Assembly: GCA_963601915.1 (NCBI GenBank)
Contig: CAVCGL010000004.1
Location: 82,243 to 146,242, forward strand
Source: Butyricicoccus_A sp963601915
GTDB taxonomy: Bacteria > Bacillota > Clostridia > Oscillospirales > Butyricicoccaceae
Reading direction: 5' to 3'
Length of the DNA: 64,000 nt
This document shows positions 34,707-43,904 of this stretch, in pieces; position 1 is the first letter of the stretch, and each line of letters starts with the position of its first letter. The notes below the pieces were generated by a model. That model was not told where the DNA came from and did not search any database. It saw only the letters and a list, made by a program, of their open reading frames with translations. A program made the position numbers and the translations under genes.

Positions 34707-35240
34707 ATGAAGATCACCATCGTTGAAAGAAAAATCAAGATTAGCGAAGAGCTCCGCGATTACGCTATCAAGAAGGTCACCAAGCTGGATCGGTATTTCC
34801 AGAAGGACACCTCCGCGACCATTACTTTCAGTGAGCTGAAGGGCAGACAGACGGCAGAAGTAACAGTTCGTCACAATGGCATGGTTTTCCGTGCAGAGGA
34901 AACCACAACAGATATGTTTGCTTCTGTGGATGGTATGATTTCGAGCATCGAGAGACAGATTCGCAGAAACAAGACCCGTCTGGAAAAGAAGCTGCGTCAG
35001 GGCGCATTCGACAAGATGGCTGCCAATGAGGCAAGCCTCGCAGAGTTTGCTGAGGACAAGTATGAAGTTGTTCGCCGGAAGAAATTCGATGTTGCTTCTA
35101 TGACCGTGGAGGAAGCTATTTTGCAGATGAACCTGCTGGAGCATCAGTTCTTCTTCTTCCGCAATGCCGAAGAGGATGACGCACCGGCTGTTATCTATAA
35201 GAGAGCTGCTGGCGGCTATGGCTTAATCGAGGGCAATTGA
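34707..35240 (+). CDS. hpf: Long-form ribosome hibernation promoting factor
   Basis: 177 residues. N-terminal HPF/RaiA domain (about 1-100, MKITIVERKIKISEELRDYA) and a C-terminal dimerisation domain (about 120-177: YEVVRRKKFDVASMTVEEA, HQFFFFRNAEE). The long form dimerises 70S ribosomes to 100S in stationary phase. RBS AAGGAG. Confidence 0.95.
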   Translation: MKITIVERKIKISEELRDYAIKKVTKLDRYFQKDTSATITFSELKGRQTAEVTVRHNGMVFRAEETTTDMFASVDGMISSIERQIRRNKTRLEKKLRQGAFDKMAANEASLAEFAEDKYEVVRRKKFDVASMTVEEAILQMNLLEHQFFFFRNAEEDDAPAVIYKRAAGGYGLIEGN

Positions 35241-35283
35241 TCTTCGTTTTGCATAGATAAAAGGGTAAGATAACAAAAATAGT

Positions 35284-35319
35284 AAAGCCTTCCGTGGTAT
35301 TCCGCGGAAGGCTTTCTTG
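35284..35319 (+). terminator. Intrinsic terminator after hpf
   Basis: An 11-bp stem AAAGCCTTCCG / CGGAAGGCTTT with a 10-base loop; followed by CTTGG, so the T-run is only the stem end. Confidence 0.75.
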
Positions 35320-35327
35320 GACAAATA

Positions 35328-35345
35328 AGTTAGAACAATCTAACT
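35328..35345. promoter_or_regulatory. Perfect 7-bp dyad before araC-type gene
   Basis: AGTTAGA-ACAA-TCTAACT lies directly upstream of the ribosome site of the AraC gene. Could be an operator for autoregulation or for a metal-dependent repressor; the binding protein is unknown. Confidence 0.5.
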
Positions 35346-35357
35346 ATTGGAGGCAGG

Positions 35358-36356
35358 ATGACAGATACGGTAAGTATATACGAAGAGGGATTCAGCAGGG
35401 CGGACTCTTATCAGAATATGACGCGATTGACCAGAGAAGAGGCAGAACATCGGGAAAGTTCCATGACAATTCATCATATTATGCCTGGTGTCGATGTGTT
35501 TTTCAATCATTTTAACTCACAGGAGTGTGTGGAACCGGAGCATGGAGAGGACAGTCTGCATGTGCTGGAAATCAATCATTGCCGACAGGGGCGCTATGGC
35601 TGTCAACTGGAAGAAGACCGGTATGTGTATCTCGGTCAGGGCGAGCTGGAAGTCAATATCTTGGGCATCAAACGGCTGCGGTCGGAATTCCCATTGGGAT
35701 TTTATGACGGCGTGTCGATTTTGGTGGATGTGGAGGAGACAGCGGCGGCCATTCAGCCGTTATTTCCGGAGATTGCTCGGCAGCTTGCCTTTTTACAACA
35801 GCATGTCCTGCATCATGGCGGCGCGATGCTCATTCGCAAGATGCCTGCCCTCAATCATATTTTTGAAGAGCTGTATCATGTCAATCCGATGATTGAACAG
35901 GCCTATATCAAGCTGAAAGTGATGGAAATCCTGCTCACCATGCAGACAATTCCTTTTGCGCGGGAATCTTCGCAGTCCAGCTATTTTCGCCGCAGTGATA
36001 TGGACAAGGTGAAAGCACTGCATCAGGAGGCAATTCATCGGCTGGGAGAAAAAATTCCGTTGCAGATACTGGCGCAAAAGTATGATATTGCACAGATGAC
36101 GCTCAAGAGCTGTTTCAAAGAGATTTATGGCAGCCCATATTATGCGTATATGAAGCGATACCGCATTCATACGGCAGTACATGAACTGGAAGCCGGCACG
36201 CACAGCATTACGGAAATTGCCGGTATGGTTGGCTATGAGAATGCGAGTAAGTTTACCGCAGCGTTTAAATCCGTCATGGGATGCACGCCGCGAGAGTACA
36301 AAAAGAATGCTGACCAAATGGAGCATTTGCACCTATTGGGAGTAGAAATTGAATAG
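35358..36356 (+). CDS. AraC family transcriptional regulator
   Basis: 332 residues. Unassigned N-terminal sensor (1-225) and a C-terminal AraC double helix-turn-helix (about 230-325: LQILAQKYDIAQMTLKSCFK and ITEIAGMVGYENASKFTAAF). Overall like PchR/YbtA regulators, which activate siderophore uptake genes on sensing the siderophore. The next two genes are YbtPQ/IrtAB-like transporters, consistent with that. RBS GGAGG. Confidence 0.9.
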   Translation: MTDTVSIYEEGFSRADSYQNMTRLTREEAEHRESSMTIHHIMPGVDVFFNHFNSQECVEPEHGEDSLHVLEINHCRQGRYGCQLEEDRYVYLGQGELEVNILGIKRLRSEFPLGFYDGVSILVDVEETAAAIQPLFPEIARQLAFLQQHVLHHGGAMLIRKMPALNHIFEELYHVNPMIEQAYIKLKVMEILLTMQTIPFARESSQSSYFRRSDMDKVKALHQEAIHRLGEKIPLQILAQKYDIAQMTLKSCFKEIYGSPYYAYMKRYRIHTAVHELEAGTHSITEIAGMVGYENASKFTAAFKSVMGCTPREYKKNADQMEHLHLLGVEIE

Positions 36357-36367
36357 AAAATCCTGCA

Positions 36368-36403
36368 AAATAATGCTGTCAGAGATGACGGCATTATTTT
36401 TTT
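36368..36403 (+). terminator. Strong terminator between araC and ABC genes (attenuator?)
   Basis: A 14-bp stem (AAATAATGCTGTCA / TGACGGCATTATTT, one G-U) with loop GAGA and a T-run, immediately abutting the GAGGAGG ribosome site of the ABC gene. No promoter fits between it and the start codon. Confidence 0.85.
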
Positions 36404-36417
36404 GAGGAGGAAAGCCT

Positions 36418-38211
36418 ATGTCGAAACAGACGAAAAATAAAGAAAAATCAGCACTCAGCGAGCTGATGCGTTACGCAGGCAATCGCAAATACCTGACGTA
36501 TGCGTCTTGGGTGCTGTCCGCGGCGAGCGCAGTGATTGCGCTGCTTCCGTTTGTATGTATTTTCCGCATCATTCAGGAGATTATCGCCGTGGCACCAGAC
36601 TTTTCACAGGCAGTGAATCTTGTGCATAACGGTGTTTGGGCGGTGATTTTTGCCCTGGTGTCCATGTTGCTGTATTTCTGCGCGCTGATGTGCTCCCATT
36701 TATCTGCATTTCGTGTAGCGGTCAATATTCGCAAGACGCTGATGGAACATATCACCAAGCTGCCGATTGGCTATGTCGATGAGCAGGGAAGCGGCAAGCT
36801 GCGCCGCATCGTCAACGATTCCTCGGCGGCAACAGAGACGTATCTGGCACACCAGCTGCCGGACGCGGCAACGGTTGTTGTCACACCAATTGCGCTGATT
36901 CTTGTCCTGTTCGTGTTTGATTGGCGGTATGGACTCGTCAGTCTGATTCCGGTTGTTTTGGGCATGATTGCCATGAGCCGCATGATGGGACCTGCTCTTG
37001 CCGAGGACATGAAGCAGTATCAAAATGCTCTGGAAGATATGAATCGTGAATCCGTGGAATATGTGCGCGGTATGAGCGTGGTCAAGACGTTTTCACAGAC
37101 TGTGTATTCGTTTTCGCGCTTTAAGCATTCGATTGATACCTATTACAAATTCTGCATCAATTATACGAAATCATGCCGTTCTTCTATGATTTATTTTCAG
37201 ATTGCCATCAACAGCACCTTCGCTTTTCTCATTGTGCTGACGTTGATTTTGTGTCAGGGCGGCAGCGTGCTGCCGGATGTTGCGCTCAATTTCATTTTCT
37301 ATGTGATTTTTACGCCGATTATTGCGACGTCCTTCACACGCATCATGTATATGGGTGAAGAGTCCATGACAGTAAAAGATGCAATTCGGAGATTTGACAG
37401 TATTTTGTCCGCGCAGCCGTTAGAGGAGCCGAAACAACCAAAAACACCGAAAGATGATTCGGTTGTCTTTGATACTGTGACGTTCCGGTATCAGAAGGAT
37501 GCGAAGCCTGCGGTACAGAATCTCTCGTTTACGATTCCGGCGGGACATACAGCAGCCTTTGTCGGCCCGAGCGGCAGCGGCAAGAGCACCATGGCAGGCT
37601 TGCTTTCCCACTTTTGGGACGTTGAATCCGGTGCAGTGCGCATTGGCGGTGTAGATGTCCGCGAGATGTCCAAGCAGAGTCGTGTCAATACGGTTTCCTA
37701 TGTCTTTCAGGACAGCAAGCTGCTCAAAATGACGATTGCAGAAAACGTGCGTTTGGCGCGTCCGGAGGCCTCGGATGAGGAAGTACTGGCAGCTCTGCAC
37801 GATGCACAGTGTGATGAGATTTTGGAAAAGCTGCCGAACGGGATTCACACAATGATTGGCACACAAGGCACCTATCTGTCCGGCGGCGAACAGCAGCGCA
37901 TTGCCATCGCCAGAGCGATTTTACAAAATGCGCCGATTCTTGTCTTAGATGAGGCGACCGCATTTGCCGATCCGGAAAACGAAGCGCTGATGCAGAAAGC
38001 ATTTGAGAGACTGGCAAAAGACAAGACGGTGCTGATGATTGCCCATCGTTTGACGACCATTCAACACGCAGATTGTATCTATGTGATGGATCACGGCAAC
38101 ATTGTCGAGCACGGCACACACGCTCAATTGTTAGAGAAACAAGGCCTGTATCGAGAGATGTGGGATCAGTATCAACATGCTGCACAATGGAAGGTGGGTG
38201 ACAACAAATGA
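36418..38211 (+). CDS. ABC half-transporter, YbtP/IrtA-like siderophore type
   Basis: 597 residues: six membrane helices (about 25-330) and an NBD (about 345-597). Walker A GPSGSGKST, signature YLSGGEQQR, Walker B VLDEATAFADPENE, H-loop MIAHRLTT, all intact. DEATAFADPENE is a hallmark of the exporter-fold siderophore importers YbtP/IrtA. With the downstream partner it should form a heterodimer importing an iron-chelate or similar compound; the IrtA siderophore-interacting domain is absent. Substrate is inference. Overlaps the next gene by 4 bases. Confidence 0.88.
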   Translation: MSKQTKNKEKSALSELMRYAGNRKYLTYASWVLSAASAVIALLPFVCIFRIIQEIIAVAPDFSQAVNLVHNGVWAVIFALVSMLLYFCALMCSHLSAFRVAVNIRKTLMEHITKLPIGYVDEQGSGKLRRIVNDSSAATETYLAHQLPDAATVVVTPIALILVLFVFDWRYGLVSLIPVVLGMIAMSRMMGPALAEDMKQYQNALEDMNRESVEYVRGMSVVKTFSQTVYSFSRFKHSIDTYYKFCINYTKSCRSSMIYFQIAINSTFAFLIVLTLILCQGGSVLPDVALNFIFYVIFTPIIATSFTRIMYMGEESMTVKDAIRRFDSILSAQPLEEPKQPKTPKDDSVVFDTVTFRYQKDAKPAVQNLSFTIPAGHTAAFVGPSGSGKSTMAGLLSHFWDVESGAVRIGGVDVREMSKQSRVNTVSYVFQDSKLLKMTIAENVRLARPEASDEEVLAALHDAQCDEILEKLPNGIHTMIGTQGTYLSGGEQQRIAIARAILQNAPILVLDEATAFADPENEALMQKAFERLAKDKTVLMIAHRLTTIQHADCIYVMDHGNIVEHGTHAQLLEKQGLYREMWDQYQHAAQWKVGDNK

Positions 38212-39950
38212 TTCATAAGCTGATGAAGCAATACGCCGTATCGGAAAAGGGCGCAAAAGATTTGATACTCTCTGTTGTTGCAACGGTGTGCGTCAATCTG
38301 GCACTGATGCTGCCGGTTGGCCTGTTGTACGTGCTGGTCAGTGATTTGCTGGCGGGACAGCCCAAAGCGCATCTCACACTGCTGATCGGCGGCTCAATTG
38401 CCGCATTGGTTTTGATCGGTCTTACGGTGCTCTGGCAGTACAATGCGACATTTTTTGCCATGTATCAGGAATCTGGAACAAAACAGCTTGCGCTGGCAGA
38501 AAAACTGCGTCGCCTGCCGCTCAGTTTCTTTGGAAAAAAGGATTCTGCCGATTTAACAACGGTCATTTTGGGAGATGTCGCAACATTGGAGCACGCCTTG
38601 TCCCATCAATTCGCGCAATTCTACGGTGCGATTGTATCGACAGTTCTTATTGCCATTGGTCTGTTGTTCTTCGAGTGGCGCATGGCACTTGCTGCATTGT
38701 GGCCGCTGCCAATCTCACTCATTATCGTTGTATTATCCAAAAGCATTCGCAATCGACTTTCGGTTGATGCGACACAGGCACGCCTTACGGCGGCAGACGG
38801 TATGCAGGAATGCTTAGAGGCTTCCAAAGACTTAAAGAGTGCAAATGCAGAACAGACCTATTTACGCGGTCTGTATCGCAAAATCGAGTCGGTAGAATCC
38901 TCTTCAACACGGGCTGAACTCATCACAGGTATGCTGGTCACGAGTGCACAAATGCTGCTCAAATTCGGTATTGCGACGGTAGCATTGGTAGGTGGTTCCC
39001 TGCTCGTACAAGGCAAGATTGATTTGATTGTATTCTTTGCATTTTTACTCGTGGTATCGAGACTTTACGAGCCGATGAACGGCAGTCTCATCAATCTGGC
39101 AGCCCTCAATGCGTTACAGATTAATGTACAGCGTATGAATGAGATTTCCGACTATCCGGAGCAGACAGGCAGTGAAACGCTGACCAACACGGGATATGAT
39201 ATCGTCTTTGATCATGTAGGTTTTGCGTATGACAACGGAGAAACTGTCCTGCGCGATGTATCCTTTACCGCCAAACAGGGACAGGTGACGGCGTTAGTTG
39301 GCCCGTCCGGCGGCGGTAAGACGACAGTTTCGCGTCTGGCAGCTCGTTTCTGGGATGCCAATCGTGGCAAGATTACCGTCGGCGGTATGGATGTATCAAA
39401 GACTGATCCGGAAGCACTGCTCAAGCTGTACTCCATTGTCTTTCAGGATGTCACGCTGTTTGACCAGAGCATTATGGAAAACATCCGCGTCGGCAAGAAA
39501 GATGCCACAGATGCAGAAGTGCTTGCAGCGGCAAAGCTCGCCAACGTCGATGACTTTGTGCAGCAGCTGCCTAACGGCTATCAGACGCGAATCGGCGAGA
39601 ATGGCTCGGAACTGTCTGGCGGCGAACGCCAGCGCATTTCTATCGCGCGTGCTTTTCTCAAGGATGCACCGATTATTCTTTTGGATGAAGCGACAGCTTC
39701 TCTGGATGCAGAAAACGAAACAGCCGTACAGGAAGCATTGTCCAAATTGATTGCCGATAAAACGGTTTTAATCATTGCTCATCGAATGCGCACGGTTGCC
39801 AATGCAGACAAGGTTGTCGTGCTCAAGGACGGCGTTGTCGCAGAACAGGGCGCGCCGCAGGCACTTTATGCACAAAATGGAATCTTTACGCGCATGACAG
39901 ATCTGCAAAGGGAAACCGGAAAAAAGATTCTGCGATTGGGAAGAGAATAA
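38208..39950 (+). CDS. ABC half-transporter, YbtQ/IrtB-like partner
   Basis: 580 residues, membrane domain plus NBD. Walker A GPSGGGKTT, signature ELSGGERQR, Walker B LLDEATASLDAENE, H-loop IIAHRMRT. All catalytic residues are present, unlike the pair at 1667-5326. Translationally coupled to the first subunit. Role as for the partner: probable siderophore or metal-chelate uptake controlled by the AraC protein. Confidence 0.88.
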   Translation: MIHKLMKQYAVSEKGAKDLILSVVATVCVNLALMLPVGLLYVLVSDLLAGQPKAHLTLLIGGSIAALVLIGLTVLWQYNATFFAMYQESGTKQLALAEKLRRLPLSFFGKKDSADLTTVILGDVATLEHALSHQFAQFYGAIVSTVLIAIGLLFFEWRMALAALWPLPISLIIVVLSKSIRNRLSVDATQARLTAADGMQECLEASKDLKSANAEQTYLRGLYRKIESVESSSTRAELITGMLVTSAQMLLKFGIATVALVGGSLLVQGKIDLIVFFAFLLVVSRLYEPMNGSLINLAALNALQINVQRMNEISDYPEQTGSETLTNTGYDIVFDHVGFAYDNGETVLRDVSFTAKQGQVTALVGPSGGGKTTVSRLAARFWDANRGKITVGGMDVSKTDPEALLKLYSIVFQDVTLFDQSIMENIRVGKKDATDAEVLAAAKLANVDDFVQQLPNGYQTRIGENGSELSGGERQRISIARAFLKDAPIILLDEATASLDAENETAVQEALSKLIADKTVLIIAHRMRTVANADKVVVLKDGVVAEQGAPQALYAQNGIFTRMTDLQRETGKKILRLGRE

Positions 39951-39976
39951 AAACTGTTGTGTGACTGCGATATATA

Positions 39977-40005
39977 TTGTAAATATACTTTTTGTATGCT
40001 ACAAT
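39977..40005 (+). promoter_or_regulatory. Promoter of the DUF2971 gene
   Basis: TTGTAA (39977-39982) and TACAAT (40000-40005) with a 17-base spacer. Confidence 0.7.
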
Positions 40006-40015
40006 AACATACAAA
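39991..40015. promoter_or_regulatory. 8-bp inverted repeat flanking the -10 box
   Basis: TTTGTATG (39991-39998) and CATACAAA (40008-40015) are perfect inverted copies around the -10 of the DUF2971 promoter, the usual position for a repressor site. Confidence 0.5.
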
Positions 40016-40037
40016 TAATCGTTTACAGGAGTGCAAG

Positions 40038-40893
40038 ATGGATTCGAATAGTAAGATATATGATATACCGAATACAGTGTACCATTATACATCACCAAGT
40101 GGATTGTTAGGCATTGTTGCAGACAACGAAAAAGACCACGAGAATGCGAAGTTGTGGTTTACACGATGCGATAGTTTGAATGACAGAAGTGAATAAATGG
40201 AAATTGCCGCCAATACTTTGGCATAATCCTGTTGATCGGGATGTCAGATCGCCAGATCCTGAAAATATATACATCTGTAGTTTTTCTATAGATAGAGACT
40301 CTTTGCCGATGTGGAACTATTATTCAAAATCGAGCCATTATGAAGGCTATGCATTGGGAATAGATTATACAAAGTGGAAAGAACGTGTTAAAAATCTTAA
40401 TAGATATGGATATATGCTGAATATAGGTCGAGTTCTCTATCGAAAAAAAGATAAAATAGACGAATTAGACAAGATTGTTTCAAAATATAATAAAGAGTCT
40501 CTAGAATTTGCAAAGGGAATAGGAAAATTGGATCATATTAAACAAGATCTTTCATTACGCATAGCGGAATTGCAATTCTTTTTTAAAGATGAAGATTTTT
40601 CTCATGAGAATGAAGTACGAGCAATCTTGGAAATTCCAAGAGATAAAGATGTCTCCAACAAAGAGGCAGCGAAAGATAAAGATGTTTCCAATAAAGTAAT
40701 GACGAAATATCGGGCAGGAAATGGTTATATTATTCCGTATGTGGAAGTTTCTGTGCCAAAAGAGGTAATTACTTCTGTTACAGTTGGGCCGCTTTTAGAG
40801 AAGGAATTGGCAAAGAAGAATGTAAAAGAAATGCTGGAGAGCAGAGGATGCTCTTGCGATGTACATACTTCGAAGATTTCCATTCGCTTTTAA
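40038..40893 (+). pseudogene. DUF2971 family protein, frameshifted
   Basis: ATG at 40038 (RBS AGGAG) opens a 52-residue frame that ends at TAA 40194-40196. It carries the DUF2971 N-terminus VYHYTSPSGLLGI and LWFTRCDSLNDRSE. The rest of the family continues one base over (about 40180-40893): IYICSFSIDRDSLPMWNYYS, EGYALGIDY, HENEVRAILEIP. One extra base, or two missing, near 40180-40196 separates the halves. Codon use is AT-rich and unlike the neighbours, suggesting acquisition. The second half contains a short duplicated DKDVSNK unit. DUF2971 has no firm function; some members sit near defence genes, but none are visible here. A sequencing error is possible. Confidence 0.75.
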
Positions 40894-40896
40894 GTG

Positions 40897-40925
40897 TTGA
40901 CAACCCTGCCTTGTCATACTATAAT
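40897..40925 (+). promoter_or_regulatory. Consensus promoter of the valS T-box transcript
   Basis: TTGACA (40897-40902), 17-base spacer, TATAAT (40920-40925): a perfect match to the sigma-A consensus. Confidence 0.92.
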
Positions 40926-40931
40926 AAATAG

Positions 40932-41199
40932 GTCTAAAACAGAGATCGACGCTGAAGAAGAGGAGTACATTCCTGCGCCAGCAAAGAGAGAAGCCGGTCG
41001 GTGCAAGGCTTCGCGGCAGGGAATGGAAGGTAGCTTCTGAGTTAATGCGCTGAAACCGGAGGAATCTGGCGAGTAGGAGCATTCGGCCTGTCACCGTTAT
41101 CTGACTGGAAGTGCACGTAAGATGGATTGCTTGCGTGAATTAGGGTGGTACCGCGGAGAGCACAAGCCTTCGTCCTGATACAGGGACGAAGGCTTTTTC
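40932..41199 (+). promoter_or_regulatory. T-box riboswitch controlling valS
   Basis: Leader with the conserved T-box TAGGGTGGTACCGCGG (41141-41156) followed by the terminator stem AAGCCTTCGTCC / GGACGAAGGCTT (41164-41195) and T-run. Stem I appears to form from GAAG/CTTC and CATTCC/GGGAATG, leaving an internal loop GAAGGTAG whose GTA (41030-41032) is a valine codon and fits as specifier. Uncharged tRNA-Val would stabilise the antiterminator and switch on valS. Confidence 0.9.
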
Positions 41200-41259
41200 T
41201 TATTTTCAGCGAAAGATCCAGCTGCACGCGAATATATATTGAAGGAAGGAGGCAATTTT

Positions 41260-43899
41260 GTGACCAACGAATTGCCAAAGACGTATGACCCGTCTGCGAC
41301 AGAAGACAAGCTGTACAAGACGTGGGAAGAAAAGGGCTACTTCAATGCCGAAGTAGATGAGAACAAGAAACCGTTTACGATTGTGATTCCGCCTCCGAAT
41401 GTAACCGGTCAGCTGCACATGGGCCATGCATTTGATGAGACCTTACAGGATATTCTCATCCGTACCAAGCGTATGCAGGGATATTCTGCCCTGTGGATGC
41501 CGGGTACAGACCATGCAGGCATTGCTACCCAGATCAAGGTAGAAGAGAACCTGCGCAAGGAAGAGGGCCTGACCCGCTATGACCTCGGCCGCGAGAAGTT
41601 CTTGGAGCGCGTTTGGGCGTGGAAGAACCAGTACGGCGACCGTATTATCAAGCAGCTCAAGAAGCTCGGCTCCTCCTGTGATTGGCGCCGTGAGCGCTTC
41701 ACGATGGATGAGGGCTGCTCCAAGGCTGTCAAGGAAGTATTTGTCAACCTGTATAACAAGGGCTTGATTTACAAGGGCAGCCGCATCATCAACTGGTGCC
41801 CGCATTGTGCAACCGCACTGTCTGATGCCGAGGTTGAGTACGAAACCCAGCCGGGCAAACTGTGGTATATCAAGTACGACATCAAGGACTCTGATGAGAG
41901 CGTTATTGTCGCTACCACTCGTCCGGAGACCTTTATGGGCGACAGCGGCATCGCTGTCAATCCGGAGGATGAACGCTACAAGCATCTGGTTGGCAAGATG
42001 GCGATTCTGCCGATTATCGGTCGTGAGATTCCGATTTTCGCCGATGATTATGTAGATAAGGAATTTGGTACCGGCTGTGTAAAGACTACACCGTGCCATG
42101 ACCCGAACGACTTCGAGATGGGTCAGCGCCACAATCTGGAGCAGATTCTCGTATTCAATGAGGATGCAACCGTCAATGAAAACGGCGGCAAGTATCAGGG
42201 CATGGATCGTTACGAGTGCCGCAAGGCAGTTCTGGCTGATCTGGAAGCAGAAGGCCGTCTGGTGAAGATCGAGGATCACACCCACAACGTTGGCACCTGC
42301 TACCGCTGCGGCACGACCGTAGAGCCGATGACTTCTGCACAGTGGTTTGTCAAGATGGCACCGCTGGCAAAGGATGCCATTCGCGTCGTTGAAGATGGCG
42401 AGATCAAGTTTGTTCCGGAACGCTTCAGCAAGACCTATACGCGCTGGATGGAGAATGTACACGACTGGTGTATCTCCCGTCAGCTGTGGTGGGGTCATCG
42501 TATTCCGGCGTACTACTGCGAGGACTGCGGCGAAATGACCGTAGCCAAGGAAGATGTCACCACCTGCCCGAAGTGCGGCGGTCATCACATCCGTCAGGAA
42601 GAGGACGTACTGGATACCTGGTTCTCCTCTGCACTGTGGCCGTTCTCCACGCTGGGCTGGCCGGAAAAGACACCGGAGCTGGAATACTTCTATCCGACCG
42701 ATACGCTGGTTACCGGTTATGATATTATCTTCTTCTGGGTTGCTCGTATGATCTTCTCTGGCATGGAGCACATGAAAGAAGTGCCGTTCAAGACCGTCTA
42801 TATTCACGGTCTGGTGCGCGATGAGCAGGGCAGAAAGATGTCTAAGTCTCTGGGCAACGGCATTGACCCGCTCAAGGTCATTGACCAGTACGGCGCAGAT
42901 GCCCTGCGCTTCACGCTGGCAACTGGCAATTCCCCAGGAAATGATATGCGTTACTCCAAGGATCGCGTTGAGGCGAGCCGTAACTTCTGCAACAAGATTT
43001 GGAACGCATCCCGCTTCATTCAGATGAACCTGACCATTGACAAGGTACAGCTGCCGACCAACCTGACCATGGAGGACAAGTGGATCCTGTCCAAGTTCAA
43101 TACGCTGGTACAGGATGTCACCACCAATATCGACAAGTACGAGCTGGGCATCGCTGCACAGAAGCTCAACGACTTTATTTGGGATGTATTCTGCGATTGG
43201 TACATTGAGATTGCCAAGACCCGTTTGCAGAACAAGGACGACAAGGAGACCTGCGAGAACGTACAGAACGTGCTGTGCTACGTGCTGTCCGGTTCCATGC
43301 AGCTGCTGCATCCGTTTATGCCGTTCATCACCGAGACCATCTGGCAGGCACTGCCGCATGAGGGCGAGACCATCATGCTGTCCAAGTGGCCGGAGTATCA
43401 GGAAGAGCTGAACTTCCCGACTGAAGAGGCACAGATGGAAATGCTGATGGAGAGCATTCGCGCCATCCGTAACCGCCGCGCAGAGATGAACGTACCGCCG
43501 TCCAAGAAGGCACAGGTCTATGTTGTGACCGAGGACAAGGCACGTCAGGCCGTCTTTACTGAGGGAGAGGCTTGCTTCCTCAAGCTGGCTTATGCGAGCG
43601 CAATCAATGTATCTGATGCTGCACCGGCTGATGCAGCAAAGATGGTTTCTGTTGTCACCGGCGATGTACAGATGTACCTGCCGATGAACGAGCTGGTTGA
43701 CTTCGAGAAGGAAAAGGCTCGTCTGAACAAGGAACTGAAGAAAGCCCAGAAGGATCTGGATTTCATCAACAAGAAGCTGAACAATCCGGGCTTCCTGAAC
43801 AAGGCACCGGAGCAGGTTGTCGAGGGCGAGCGCGTCAAGGCTGCTAAGCTGACCGATCAGATCGCCAAGCTGAACGAGAGCATCGCTGCTCTGGATTAA
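41260..43899 (+). CDS. valS: Valyl-tRNA synthetase
   Basis: 879 residues. Class I motifs HMGH (~47, in PPPNVTGQLHMGHAFDE) and KMSKS (~525, GRKMSKSLGNGIDP), editing domain, and C-terminal coiled-coil tRNA-binding arm (FEKEKARLNKELKKAQKDL). GTG at 41260 is chosen as start because AAGGAGG lies 8 bases upstream; a TTG at 41239 in frame lies before that site. Strong codon bias. Confidence 0.97.
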   Translation: MTNELPKTYDPSATEDKLYKTWEEKGYFNAEVDENKKPFTIVIPPPNVTGQLHMGHAFDETLQDILIRTKRMQGYSALWMPGTDHAGIATQIKVEENLRKEEGLTRYDLGREKFLERVWAWKNQYGDRIIKQLKKLGSSCDWRRERFTMDEGCSKAVKEVFVNLYNKGLIYKGSRIINWCPHCATALSDAEVEYETQPGKLWYIKYDIKDSDESVIVATTRPETFMGDSGIAVNPEDERYKHLVGKMAILPIIGREIPIFADDYVDKEFGTGCVKTTPCHDPNDFEMGQRHNLEQILVFNEDATVNENGGKYQGMDRYECRKAVLADLEAEGRLVKIEDHTHNVGTCYRCGTTVEPMTSAQWFVKMAPLAKDAIRVVEDGEIKFVPERFSKTYTRWMENVHDWCISRQLWWGHRIPAYYCEDCGEMTVAKEDVTTCPKCGGHHIRQEEDVLDTWFSSALWPFSTLGWPEKTPELEYFYPTDTLVTGYDIIFFWVARMIFSGMEHMKEVPFKTVYIHGLVRDEQGRKMSKSLGNGIDPLKVIDQYGADALRFTLATGNSPGNDMRYSKDRVEASRNFCNKIWNASRFIQMNLTIDKVQLPTNLTMEDKWILSKFNTLVQDVTTNIDKYELGIAAQKLNDFIWDVFCDWYIEIAKTRLQNKDDKETCENVQNVLCYVLSGSMQLLHPFMPFITETIWQALPHEGETIMLSKWPEYQEELNFPTEEAQMEMLMESIRAIRNRRAEMNVPPSKKAQVYVVTEDKARQAVFTEGEACFLKLAYASAINVSDAAPADAAKMVSVVTGDVQMYLPMNELVDFEKEKARLNKELKKAQKDLDFINKKLNNPGFLNKAPEQVVEGERVKAAKLTDQIAKLNESIAALD

Positions 43900-43904
43900 G
43901 CTCC

